NCBI GenBank assembly: GCA_026182355.1
Contig: JAPFBL010001928.1
Location: 4,439,501 to 4,503,500, forward strand
Direction of reading: 5' to 3'
Source of the DNA: Hermatobates lingyangjiaoensis
Lineage: Eukaryota > Arthropoda > Insecta > Hemiptera > Hermatobatidae
DNA: 64,000 nt
Shown: positions 47,480-59,600 of the stretch, in pieces
Numbering within the stretch: position 1 is the first letter of the stretch
Layout: each line of letters starts with the position of its first letter
Made by a program: the position numbers and the translations under genes
Notes under the pieces: generated by a model
Database searches by the model: none
What the model saw: only the letters and a program-made list of their open reading frames with translations
Told to the model about the DNA's origin: nothing

Positions 47480-49300
47480 CGATATACATGATAGGGTAGA
47501 ATAGAAGTAACTGTGTTGTGTAGACTTAACGATCATCAAGCGCACACCTACTTAACAACTAAAGAAAATATACCCAGTATACCTAAAATAAGAATAATCA
47601 TACCTGTTTATACACATCAAAACCGTTTGTATCCCTAAAAATATATAAGTTGCAAGAAAGAGTAGAATAGACTTAGGTATGTAAAAGATGACTTATAGAT
47701 CATAAAACACATACCTACTTAACAACTATAAAGCAGTGTAACTAAATAAGAATAATCATATCTTATACACAATAAAAACGTTTTACCCCTAAAAATATAA
47801 GTTGCAAGAAAGAGTAGAATAACTTAGGTATGTAAAGATGTTTATAGATAATAAAACACATACCTACTTAACAACTATAAAACATTTAACTAAAATACGA
47901 ATAATCATACCTGTTTATACACATCAAAACCGTTTGTATCCCTAAAAATATATAAGTTGCAAGAAAGAGTAGAATAGACTTAGGTATGTAAAAGATGACT
48001 TATAGATCATAAAACACATACCTACTTAACAACTATAAAGCATTATAACTAAAATACGAATAATCATACCTGTTTATACACATCAAAACCGTTTGTATCC
48101 CTAAAAATATATAAGTTGCAAGAAAGAGTAGAATAGACTTAGGTATGTAAAAGATGACTTATAGATCATAAAACACATACCTACTTAACAACTATAAAGC
48201 AGTATAACTAAAATAAGAATAATCATATCTGTATATACACATCAAAACCGTTTGTATCCCTAAAAACATATAAGTTGCAAGAAAGATTAGAATAGACATA
48301 TCTAAGTAAAAGTTGAGTTATTGATCATAAAACACATACTTACTTAACAACTCTAAGTTAAATGTTACCTTACAAAACATAATTAAATATCAGGATGTTG
48401 TCATACTTCTTCAGAATTCTGAAGAATATTTCTATCCTTTTATCAATTGATTTAATTGGTTAAGTGGAAGAGAGCTATAAAATAAACATTTAAATATTAT
48501 ACATTTGATATTCTATTCAACAGTTGTAAGATAGCTCATAGGGTAAAATTAAAATAAAATTTAGGTATACATCTCCATATACCTGATAAATGTTTCTACC
48601 TGCAAATGACATGAAATTTAGAATGGAAATACTTATGAAAACAAAAATTTATAGTTAATAAAACATCTATTGCATACAAGAAATATAACATATTTTATAC
48701 AGTAAAATAAAAATACATAGAGTAAAATTAAAATATAATTTAGGTATACTTCTCCATATACCTGAAAAATGATTCTACCTACAAATGACATGAAATATAG
48801 AATGGAAATACTTATGAAAACAAAAAATTATAATTAAGAAATCAGCTATTGCATACAAGAAATATAACTTATTTTATACAGTAGTATAAAACAAGTAAAC
48901 AATAAGAATGTGATCAACACCTCTTTATCACTTCAAATACGTTTCTACTCCCCAAAACATATGAGCTACATGGAGAGAAGTTGAAACACATGTATGTAAC
49001 TAAAGACTTAAATGCATCAAACACAAAATCCATTCAACATATATGAGGTACCTCACACATATACCATTAATATAATTAAAGAAACATGTAACCAAACTTC
49101 TTCCTACACAACAAGACCTTTACTAGTCCCATAACATATGAGTTACACAAGAGAGTAGAAGTAATGCATATAGAGATTTAAAAAAAATGTAAACACCTAT
49201 GTATTCAACGATAAGTTACCTACACAGTAGAATTAAAATAAGAATAATCAGACATTTTCATATACCTGAAAAGCCTTCGTCATGTTTCTAGGGTAGTAGT
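47480..49300 (-). repeat. tandem array of 150-180 bp units carrying exon-like cores
   Basis: Units of about 155 bp recur with AATCATACCTGTTTATACAC-type blocks near 47595, 47751, 47902, 48061 and 48221. A related 178-bp pair lies at 48541 and 48718, and more diverged units follow to about 49265. On the minus strand many units read TTTTTAG, a short core, then GTATGATT or GTATATGG. The 47.6, 47.9 and 48.06 kb cores are an identical 31 nt (GGATACAAACGG to ATAAACAG). Others are 17 nt (GTAGAAACATTTATCAG, near 48.59 kb), about 27 nt (near 48.94 kb) and 22 nt (AAACATGACGAAGGCTTTTCAG, 49266-49287). Two copies have lost GT at the core's 3' side (AT instead). The tandem repeat is certain; the exon reading is inference. 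Confidence 0.85.
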
Positions 49301-50225
49301 TCTGAATCTGCTTGAAGTTGGGGAGTTCTTAATTCTACAAATAGCTGAAACACACTGTATAAAAATCTCCGAGAAATATTTTAATTAGATCAAATACAAT
49401 ACGATAAAAATAATCTTTAAAAAATAAAGAAAATGAGACTTACTTTCAGTTTGTTTCTTCTTCTGCCCAGGGAAACATAAACTTGTTGAGCCTTGGCGTC
49501 TTCTTCAGTGTTTGGGGCTAAAACGTTTTATAGGGATAGAGAGGACCTTGAACTTCTTCAATCCATTGAAATGTTTATATGTCTTGCCTGTTTTGACTAG
49601 GGAATAATGTTGCAAATTGTAAAATTTTTGGTCAGAGTGGTGAACAAAAGTAATCTCGCCATTGGTAGAACATATTCGTTGCATATAAAATATATTTGAG
49701 GTGAGTAGGTCTTCTTAAGAAGAAAATCGCTATTACTTATCACTAATAATAATGTTGTGTTCACAAAAAGTGATGCAATTTGTAAGATGAGGTATGGTGA
49801 ATACGTTTTTATGTCTGGATATATTATTTGAATCACTGAGAGACACCTAGAAATCCTATAGACACCATTGAGAATCACTCTTATAGAGACCTAACAGATT
49901 ACGATCTGTCTGGGAAGAACAGTGGAAGTAAGAGGGATTCAAACAGTGTAAGACGTTGAGTGTGCTTTGCTAGGTACTGTAATAAACTGAACACATAAAC
50001 CTGAAATGATTATATGCATAAACACATAACATGCCCACTAACCTGTGTACAGGTATCCTTTCGTCTGTACCTGCAACAATACACACATGTTAACATTACC
50101 TCAATGGTAATATAAAATAGGGTGGAATCTTTGTCAGTCATGGTTGTGACTAGTCATAATCAAATAATTCTGGTATATGTCAAACATAAAGTAATTCTTA
50201 CCGTTTTCTTCATTTACAAACAGAC
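49288..50225 (-). CDS. candidate small gene made of micro-exons, function unknown
   Basis: On the minus strand four segments have GT-AG borders and join in one frame. Exon a ends at 50202 (ATGAAGAAAACG then GTAAGA). Exon b is 50070-50043 (TTGTTGCAG before, GTTAGT after). Exon c is 49517-49444 (TTTTAG before, GTAAGT after). Exon d begins at 49344 (TTTCAG before) and stops at TAG 49290-49288. Exons b and c are 28 and 74 nt, so frame is kept only if both are used. The joined frame is 56 codons: MKKT, VQTKGYLYTA, PNTEEDAKAQQVYVSLGRRR, NKLK, LFVELRTPQLQADSELLP. No signal peptide or known domain is seen. SLG-RRR looks like an amidation/cleavage site but has no support without a secretory leader, which could lie in an upstream exon. 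Exon d could instead continue to a GT at 49265. There is no transcript evidence, and chance splice sites in AT-rich DNA are a real alternative. Confidence 0.3.
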
Positions 50226-51335
50226 CTATTAAACCCTAATAAGTTGTTAATGCAAAAAAAATTGTTATTACTTTTGCATTATATTAACTCGGTGCATTGT
50301 CGGCCATGTGTTTTTGATGAAGAGCAATAGCGGATTGGTTCAGTTCAATAAATAAAAAAATGTGTTTTTTATATCAAATTTATGATAAAACACGTATTCT
50401 ATGTGTGTTTATATGGGTGAATAAAAAAGAAGCAATTATTTTAATATAAGTAAAGCAGAAAATTAACTACCATTTAAACTTTAATTTTTTGCAATAATTA
50501 ACATATATTTTGAAATTAAGTTAAAAGATAGTGTTAAAAAATTAAAAGTGAAATTATTTGAACAAAAAAAATTGTTTTTTACCTTCATAAGACAGTGCAT
50601 TTTCCCCTTGTTTTTAAAGAAGGAAGTTGCAACTGGTCAGCATGAAAGAATTTAAATTTTTTTAATTTTTTAAAATGAAATAACTAATCTCTTTTTTTAA
50701 AAAAAAAGGAATATTTTAAAAATTCAAAATTAATACTATTTAAATTTAGAATTAACATAATTTTAATATGAATATTTAAAAAATTGTTTTTTAACAAAAA
50801 ATTTGATTTAAACTTTAACAATCATTTAATTTAAAGGAATTAATTTCTTCCATTCAAAAATTATAAAGTAAAAATAAAAAGCCAAATATTTTTTTTACAA
50901 ATTATAAAAAATTGTAAATTTTAAAAAATTAAAATTGATAATTAATTTTTAAACTTAACTTTTTAAAAAATTTTTTTAAATTTTAATAAAAGGTTTATTT
51001 TAAAAAAATAAAAATTTTAAAAAAAAAATCTGATTTAAAAGTAATATCAAAATTCATTGAAATAATCATTAATGTCATCTAAATTTTTGCACTCCATAAT
51101 ATAAATTTTTAAGTATTTGACATTGCACAAATAAGTTAAAATAAAGTTATTACTTTTGAATTTACCACTGTAGAAATATCAAGTTAATGAAAAACTAAAA
51201 TTAACTTAATTAAAGCACTCCCGGGAAATAAATTTTACTGAAATAATAATTTTGTTTTAATTTCTTTTTTAAAAAAAAAAAATTTTTATGATTTTAAAAT
51301 TTTGCATTATTTGTTCAGTATTTTAAGCCTAAAAA
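50226..51335. other. no gene seen; extreme AT-rich sequence
   Basis: Bases 50600-51330 are dominated by A and T homopolymer runs. Nothing recognisable. Confidence 0.5.
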
Positions 51336-51339
51336 TGAA

Positions 51340-52090
51340 AAAAATTAAAAAATTACAAGTACGGTGGATCCCTTAGCCCAAATAAACAAACGTTTTTTAG
51401 CTTTTTTGCTCTTTGCCCAAAAATTTCATATTTTTTTTATAAAATTCCAATTTATTTTTGTTCCATTTTTTGGTAAAGTTTGATTTTTTTAATGACCTTT
51501 AACTCAAAAAAAATTTTCTGAAAACGAAATGATGTAACCCCCTTTAGGAATTAATTTAAAAAATTGTCCTCATCAATTTACATAATTTCTTTTGTAGAAT
51601 AGTTTCATTTTCATCCGTAAACGGTATTTGTATGCCTCACAACTTTGAATTGAATTATATCGTAAGCAAAATTTTTAATTTTATTAAAAAAAAAAATATT
51701 TTCCTTTTTTTAAATTTGAATTATTTTTCGTTTATTGGTTTGAATTCAAAGTAATAAAAAACTTCAAAATCAAATTAGATTTAAAAAAAAAATGTTTTTT
51801 AAAAAAACAACCACAAAGTTTTTTTAAAAAAAACAGCCCAAGTGATAATGACTAATACTAAAAAAAAACCCTAACACACTAATATTTCCCCATGCAAATT
51901 TTTAAACTGGGTTTGTCTTATGAGGCCCAATTTTGTTAAAATATCAACTTGATCCATAAAATTCAGTTGTGGAAAAAACTAAAATATACCCCCCCCCCAA
52001 AACCCTCACATACATTCGAGAAAAACATAAAACTTTATAAAAATATAATTTCCAAAATTGAGTGAATTTTTTCAGTTATTTTATTAAGTA
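51340..52090 (+). mobile_element. interspersed repeat R-A, diverged copy
   Basis: The blocks appear in the same order as at 30.74 kb: GCTTTTTTGCTCTTTGCCC, CTCAAAAAAAATTTTCTGAA, GATGTAACCCCCTTTAGG, TATGCCTCACAACTTTGA, ATCAACTTGATCCATAAA. A poly-C stretch (51990-51999) stands where the CACCC tract is in the reference copy. Confidence 0.7.
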
Positions 52091-52104
52091 AAGTAAAAAA
52101 AATA

Positions 52105-52800
52105 AATTACAAGTAGCAGGTGATCTTTAGTCAGGATAACAACTTTTTTATAGCTTTATTGCTCTTTCTTGATAAATTTTATAAATTTTTTTATAAATTG
52201 CTAATTTTTTTGTTCATTTTTGGCAATGTTTCTGGTTTTTTAATGAGCCGTTTAGGTCAAAAAACATTTTCTGAAAACAGAAAATGTACTGTAACGCCCT
52301 TGGGAATTTAATTTTGAAAAAATTCTCATCATTCCCAAATTCTATTTTAGGAAGTTTCATTTCGATCCGTCAAACTGTGTGGCTTGTATCGCTCTCACAA
52401 GATTTCAGATTGAATTATAAGTCAAAATGTTTAAATTTTATTGAAAAAGAAATATATTCCGTTGTTTTAAAAATCTGAATATATTTTTCCTTTGATGCGT
52501 TTGTAACCTCAAAGATAATACCAAAATTTCAAAACTCTAGGATTAGTCGGTTAGGAGAAAAAAATATGTAGTCTAAAAACAGGTTTTTGGTAAAAAAAAA
52601 GTTAACATTATGCATAACCGCTCCCAAACAATAGGGATCATCTACACTATGAGGCCCATTTTTATGTAAAGTATCAACTTGATCCATCAAAGATTCTGGA
52701 CCGAAGCGTGGTAACAAAGTTTGGATAAATAGTCACCCACCCAACACACAGACATCATCGAAAAAACTCAATAAAATACTTCTGGGACCTCAATACATAT
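52105..52800 (+). mobile_element. interspersed repeat R-A, tandemly adjacent copy
   Basis: It begins AGCAGGTGATCTTTAGTC directly after the previous copy and keeps GAGCCGTTTAGGTCAAAAAA, CTGTAACGCCC, GGCTTGTATCGCTCTCACAA, TCTGGACCGAAGCGTGGTAAC and ACACAGACATCATCG. It is much closer to the 30.7-kb copy than its left neighbour is. The short open frames over it are repeat-derived. Confidence 0.8.
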
Positions 52801-54985
52801 AATTAAAAATAAGCAAATGATCTCAAATAAACTTTCAAAACGCAAATTAATTTTCTTAGTAATCTTACTTATGTGTTTATAGTAATAATATATTGCATTA
52901 GTTGGTATAAGAACTAAAATTCTTAAACTATTGTATTCATTAAATTAAAAAACGTCATAAATTTTTATATTGTGCAAGAAAAGAAATGATTTAAAATAAT
53001 ATAGGAATGGCATTTTTCTAAATCCTTTTTTTTTTTTAATATACTAATTATTTTATATTATATTATTATAGAATCTGATATACTTTCATTCATTAACACA
53101 GAAAGGTAAAAATATTAAACCAAAATGGTAATCTTTAAGTCAAAAAAACATCACAATATACCAGTCATGTTATAATTTTTAGGTTTAAAAATTATTTTTC
53201 TAAATTAAATCCAATAAAAGTTGCCCATAGTAATTAATAATAAAAAATAATGAAGAAACATTAATTGACAATTAAATAAAATTAAAACCATAAATATAAT
53301 ATATATGAAACTTCAGGAATTACTATATAAAAGGTTATCTTTTTAAATTATGTTTAAAATTAATTATTTTTTATCTATAATTAAATTAAAAGCAGTAATG
53401 AGTTGAATAAGTATTCAACTTATTTAAATAGTTAAGTATTCAAATAATTTATAACTATTTGGAAGATAAAATCAATTTAAGCTGAATTTTAAAAAGGTTT
53501 AAGCTAGATTATTAAAATTAGTTTCAAACAAAAAAGTTATTATAAAATAACAGTTGCTTGATGTTTGCATTGAAACATTGATTAAAAAAATAGTTATATT
53601 CTATTCTGTTATTGTTTTTTTTTTTGAAGGTTGTAAAAATTATTTTACGAGTTTATATACAAAATTCAAAATGTGTTTATTGAGGATTTGGTCAAAAAAC
53701 CCAACTTAGTCAAGAAGCTATATCAATATTTATATACAAAGTTTTATAAACAATATAAATGTTAAAATTTCATTACAAACTGATCATTAATCATGCTACA
53801 ACATATTTTTACTAATATTTGTGATATGTCTTTCTATAAATATAATATTACTGTTTTCCTTTCTTTTGCTAATATGAAAAGATTATATTTCAATTGCACA
53901 TATTGTTACTAATATGCAGAAAACCAATAAATTATATAACATTCTAAACGATTATAAATAGTTAAATGGAAGTACATTACATTATTTTTAGTAGGAATAA
54001 CTTTTTTTAAATTAATTTTAATTGTATATTAGTTTAAACGAGTCAGTTTTAAAAGTTTCTGAAAGTTTTAGTGGCAGTATTTAATTCAAAATAATTCTTA
54101 TGCCAATTAGTAAAGATGACTTTCATCCAATTTTGTTTGTCATTGTTTAATAGTTCTAAATGAACGCATTGTAAATGTAATTATTAGAAGATAATTTTAA
54201 ATTGAGTACTAACTTTCTTTCTGATGTGCAGATTTTTTTCTTTTCTTCTTTTTTTTTAAACACTTATACAAAAGTAATTTCACTCATGTGCATCATTTAG
54301 TAATCTAATTAATAAAATCACTTTTAAACTGCTATTTATAACAACTTTTTTCTAAAATCCGATTAAAAAACCTGACCCTTAGAGCTATAAAAAATTAATG
54401 ACGCCATGATGGAGAATATAAAAGTGATTTGGCTCTTAATTTAGCCAGTGTATGCCCAATAGACCAGAAATAATTATGAACTAAATACAGACCTATAAAT
54501 TTTGTTGACTTAAAAAAAAATGATTCTTTATAATCGGTATTAATTTTAAATAAACATTTTTAAATAGATAATTTTATAATAAAATGACATACACGAAAAC
54601 AATACATTTATTAGTGGAATTTAGTAATTGATTTTTTGAGGTCGATCGATAATAATGTTTTATATTTTAAAAAATATGTCGATGTATACTCAACTTTGAT
54701 AAAAGTAAGTATATTATAAATTTAATTGACAACCTATTTAATTCAATTTTTTGTTTTAATGCAGTTAACACTTTTTGTAACTTTAACGAAAATGTAATCA
54801 ATGTTACAGCCCTGTAAACAATCAATTCATTCACGTTTTTTAATAATTAAGACTAAAGTCATTTGCTGATAATATTTTAAGTTATTTTCAATATGTTGCA
54901 AATCTATACGGTAGAGTTTACACAGTCAATAATTATTACTTTGAAGAGTTTGTAAAAGACAAAGAAATAATAATACATTTAATAA
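52800..54985. other. no gene seen
   Basis: Uniformly AT-rich, without recognisable features. Confidence 0.45.
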
Positions 54986-54987
54986 AT

Positions 54988-55172
54988 GGAACCATTTTTT
55001 AAAACTTTACTGCGAACACTATATGTTTAGATTATATTTGCATATTAATTATTTTATCAACTACATTTTATTCAAGTCTAACCATTTTTTAAAATTTTAC
55101 TGCAAACACTATATGTTTAGAATATATTTGCATAATTAATTATTTTATCAACTACATTTTATTCTAAGTCAT
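54988..55172 (+). repeat. tandem duplication, about 90-bp unit, two copies
   Basis: ACCATTTTTTAAAACTTTAC...CAACTACATTTTATTCAAGT is followed at once by a second copy with few changes. Confidence 0.92.
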
Positions 55173-55406
55173 GTAATTAGCTGTGTGATTTCTTTTAATT
55201 AATTATCTGAATATATAAATTAATTTAATTCATTTACATTATTAATTAAAACAGTAATTTTAGAAAAAAAAAATTCTATTAACTCGCTAGCTATTATTTG
55301 TGAGATATTTACTCATGATTAGAAAGGTGAAGAAACACTAAACCGTAGTTTGATAAAATCTTTTTTATGAATGGAAACTTAGTGTTTCTTCCCTTTTCCA
55401 ATCAAA

Positions 55407-55470
55407 ATCTAGAGTGGTCTACACTCAGCTTTACTATAAATAAATATAATATCAAACTTCTTGACAAACA
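55407..55470 (+). repeat. R-B fragment
   Basis: AATCTAGAGTGGTCTACACT, CTTTACTATAAATAAATATA and ATCAAACTTCTTG match the R-B start. Confidence 0.7.
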
Positions 55471-55929
55471 ATTGATTTTTGTTATATTTTTATTTAACTA
55501 CCGTTATCAATTAATTATATGTAGTCATTAGCTTCAACCAATTCTGTAGAAATTGAACTTCCTGCTCTATTCATGTTTGGGATCGGATAAATAAGTTTCA
55601 TAAATTCCAGCTGTATGTATACGTCTAGACAAAAAGAGATTGATCATTGAATTAGTTGTTATTAAGTCTTGTTCTAATAATGAATATAACTTATGTTGAC
55701 TTAAATACCACGAAATAAATTGTTTTGTCTGATATTGTAGTTACGGTCACCGAACATAATTAAATAATATAAATAAAATAAGAAAAAAATTTAAAATAAA
55801 TGTAAAAAATTTTTTGTAACGCTCCTTACCCGAAATGAATACCAGACACCTACGTGACGCCAAACCTTTTTTACTGATGAGTGTAATAATTTCATTAGAT
55901 ATTACATCATTTTAATAAAAAGTGCTTAT

Positions 55930-56110
55930 TTTTGATAAAAATCAAGAATCTTGCATCGTTTAGGGAGCAAATTCTCAGATATGTATACAAGATTTTGGAT
56001 ATATACACAACAATCACAGGCATCATCGAAAAAACATCATAAAAGGACTTTAGGGACCCCAAAACATCTAAATCTGAATATAAATATAAACAAATGGCAA
56101 ACATACATTT
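55930..56110 (+). repeat. R-A 3' fragment
   Basis: CAATCACAGGCATCATCGAA, AAACATCATAAAAGGACTTT and GGGACCCCAAAACAT correspond to the R-A end (ACAGACATCATCG to GGGACCTCAAAACATG). It lies just upstream of the first visible malate dehydrogenase exon. Confidence 0.65.
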
Positions 56111-56413
56111 TACAATATTATATTTTTTTTTAAATTTTAAAACCTTAGATGAAGTTACAAACAAAAATGCTTCAATTATAGAATGTAGAGAATAGCATTC
56201 TTTCTACGGAATAACATTCTATGGACTGTGTGCTTTCAGATTTTCTTAAAAGTTATTTGATTTTAGCAACGCAAGGGATATAAATTTCCAAGTAGCTTAG
56301 TTTGTGGAGTTTCAGAATATATGTGGTTAAGAAGAGTAATATATAAACTGCTTTTGAGGCTTTATGACAAAACAAAGAGGCGGATGATGATTAATAAAAC
56401 TGGTTTTGCCCAG

Positions 56414-56617
56414 GCTCAAAGGTGACTGTCGTGGGAGCTAATGGACTGGTTGGGCAAGCCTTTAGCCTTGCTGCTAAAACAATCACCATGGTTTGATGTT
56501 CTCTGCCTCTTCGACGAACAACCTACAGAGCCTCTTGCCAAGCAACTAAACCAGGTTGACTCCAGCTGCAAGCTGATTGCTTACTCTGGGCCACACACAC
56601 TCCCCTTAGCTCTGAAG
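56414..56617 (+). CDS. MDH-like exon 1 of the visible four, frameshifted
   Basis: After TTTTGCCCAG the frame reads x-S-K-V-T-V-V-G-A-N-G-L-V-G, the start of the Rossmann fold. It then continues one base out of phase as PLALLLKQSP, DVLCLFDEQPTE, QLNQVDSSCKLIAYSGP and LALK, ending in phase 0 before GTAGC. Removing one G of GGG (56452-56454) or the G at 56458 would restore the frame. Unshifted, the frame hits TGA at 56494. The acceptor is phase 1/2, so the preceding exon ends one base into a codon. The ATG at 56441 is not the start. Confidence 0.88.
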
Positions 56618-59600
56618 GTAGCATACTCTCTCTTATTCCTCTTCTTTACCTATATCAATCCGCTTTCTTCTGATTTCCCTTTGCCATGCCCCTATGTCTC
56701 TCAATCTCGTCCTGATCCCCTTTCTATAGTACATCAACTACTCTCTTTTGCAAATTTTCCCATTTTTCTCTCCAATTGCTTCATATGTCAAGAAAATAAC
56801 TGAAAGTGTCCATTCACAATTTCTTTTTAGAACAAACAAATATGGTTCAAAAATCATTTCGAAATTATTTTTTTTTTAAATTTCTAAACATTAGCTGGTT
56901 GCACAATTTTTAATTTTTTCCTTTCACTTGCCATCTTTCTTTTACCATCCTGCTCCTCTCTCCCAATGTCCCTTCCTTATCACTTACCTCTTTCACCCAC
57001 ATTCTCCTATCACTTACTTCTTTATTTCATACTTTCTATCTTTTGACCCTCACCATCCTTAGTAAGTATTTTATCTTTTAATTCCCATCACATCTCTCAC
57101 CTTTCCTTTTTTATGATTCTGGTCTACCCACATCTTCTGAACCCTTATATTTTTCACTAACACATCTTAAACAATCGCTTTTCTATTCTTTCCTTCTCTC
57201 CATCCATCAGCTCCCTTTTAACCCTTCCTCTCTCTTCTTTCCATTCTCTCACCCCTCCTCCAAAACACCTCCCCTCCCATCTTAATCGTTTAATATGTTG
57301 TTCCTCTTCCCCTTTTTTTAACCATGTTTTTTGTTGCAGGGATCACAGTTTGTTCTTATCTCAGAGGTTTCTGCTGATTTGAAAAAAGATCCTGAAGCTG
57401 TTCTGAAAAAGGTCGCTAAAGTCGCCTCAACTATTGCAAGAGTCTGTCCTGATGTAAGAGCTTTTATTAAATACTTGAATTCAATATAATTTGGTTATAG
57501 ATTGATTAGAAGAAGAAGGCTGATGAAATAAGTAATAGAACATTTTTGTTACGGTGTGAACGAGTCCCATAAGAACTCTTAGATCCTCAGACTGAATTAT
57601 GGAGAAATCATTTTATCTCTGGGGTTGATGCCAAACACGAATTTTTACAGTCAGATGAGATTAGGAGAACTATACAGCCTAAGTGAAATGAACCACCTGA
57701 TAAGAAGTTAATCAACAGTTTGCTGCATTATGTTATTTTGAGGGTTTCTAATGGCAAATGTCTTCTATGAGTAGAAGATATGTCTTATTAAGATCTTCTT
57801 CTTTCCCTCTCTTTGAGCTCCTTCTCTTTATCAAGAACATATTCTACACAATTTTAATGTATTTTACACTCAAGACATGGAATTGATGGAGAGAGAGGAA
57901 AAGAATAGAGAAGTGTTTGTTTAAAATGTTCTTTGAAAAATAGGAGTTCGAAAACAGTGGAAAAAAAAGAAGAGGGAAAGCGAGATAACAGAGAGGGTCA
58001 AGGGATGAATTAACTATTCTCACCCAAATATAATCCAGGATATGTAGATAATTGTACTTACCTAATTATAATCCAACTTGTCTTGACAGTGTGAACTTGG
58101 ATTTCTTCACATCATTACACTTGTCAGTCCGTTGTACTTACATCTTAACTGAACACGTTAGACTTCCGTTAGATATCCTGCACATCATTGACCTAAAGTC
58201 TGCTGTGGCAGCTTGCCACTTCTCTTTAAAGCACTAACACTCTTTATAGAGTTTTTGTTTTGTAAACGATTAACATATGTCGTCAAGATACTATATGTAC
58301 CTAGCTTCCATGAATCTGATGACATCAACATCCACGTAAAAACAGCAGAGTTCCCTATTCGTTCTTATAATATAATTACACGGTTTTTTTTTTCTTAACA
58401 CAGTTCATGAAATTTACTTTGCGATCAAATTCCTCCTTAAATCACAGAAAATTAACACCTAATTATGGCCTGTGTTCTAATGCCCCAGGAAATAAGGCTC
58501 ACCGAAAGTCTAGTAACAGTATTCTAGCTCCATCACTAGTAGGACTAATCCATGCCTTCAGTAGAGGGTACAGTGCCTGGCTCACAACCACCTGCTACTC
58601 TACAGACAACATAGGAAGATACAGCTTCTGATAGAACGACAGAAATTAACCAGAGAAACTCTCTACAGACTCTAGCATACCTTAAGGCAGGATGAGACTC
58701 AGTAATGACTGAGGTCATGGTTTCCAGTGTGTATTCTGGATGATACATCAAACCTTCCCTCTAACAGGTAGAAAGGCAGTATTAATTTCTACCTGGTAAA
58801 GCAACTAACATTTGGCACTCCTCAGGAGTGTGCTCCTGCCACCCAGCGATGCAGCGATAATGCAGCAGATAAACACTTTTAAAATCAAGGAAAATAAAAG
58901 CAATTCTACAAGGAGAATTACCAGAAAACTTCCTGCAAACTATAACACTCCTCCAACTTCCACTTACGACTACAGCTACCTTCATTATAGTTAAATTTTG
59001 AGTTATTTTTGTATGGGTTATATTTTTTTGCTTCTATATGGATGTAAGTGCAGGTACAACACAAATAAGCCTTATTATTAACATGAAAAAAAATCAAGAT
59101 TAACTGTTTTAAGTGTATGTATGTATTTGGAGTAATTATCGGAGCGGATGATCCCATTTATTTTATTTATGGGTAAAATTGATTCAGTTTTCCAACAATT
59201 CGTACGTATTTTCCGCACTATAAGGCGCACCTAAAAGCCTTCAATTTTTTCAAAAGCTGACCATGCGCCTTATAATCCGGTGCGCCTTATATATGGATCA
59301 ATAATGAGCCGCAACAGTCTCGCAACTACGGTAAGCAGCCGCCGACTCCTTTTCCCCCGTTGAAGAAGTGTGCGCGGTGCATGCTGGGATAATAAGTCAG
59401 TGGTTCCAAGGAATGAAAGGGTTTTTAAAGAAAAGGAATATTACAAGTCTTGTTCGCACGGCGGTCAAACAAGAAGTGGTGTTTATTCATTATTCCAGGC
59501 TCTCGTATTACTTGGGGAGGCAATGTTGATAAGGACTTCTCCGTAATCTGAGCCCAGAGTGTCTCTCGGCTGGACATTACGTATATAACGGCGCTTCATT

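Noticed and set aside
56441..56803. ATG at 56441 as the start of a 120-residue protein
   Set aside because: Upstream bases in the exon encode the MDH nucleotide-binding loop in the neighbouring frame, and the frame past 56617 is intron. It is a frameshift, not a start.
58407..58985. Short open frames on both strands in the MDH-like intron as extra exons
   Set aside because: No MDH segment is missing between exons 2 and 3, and the frames have no family motif.
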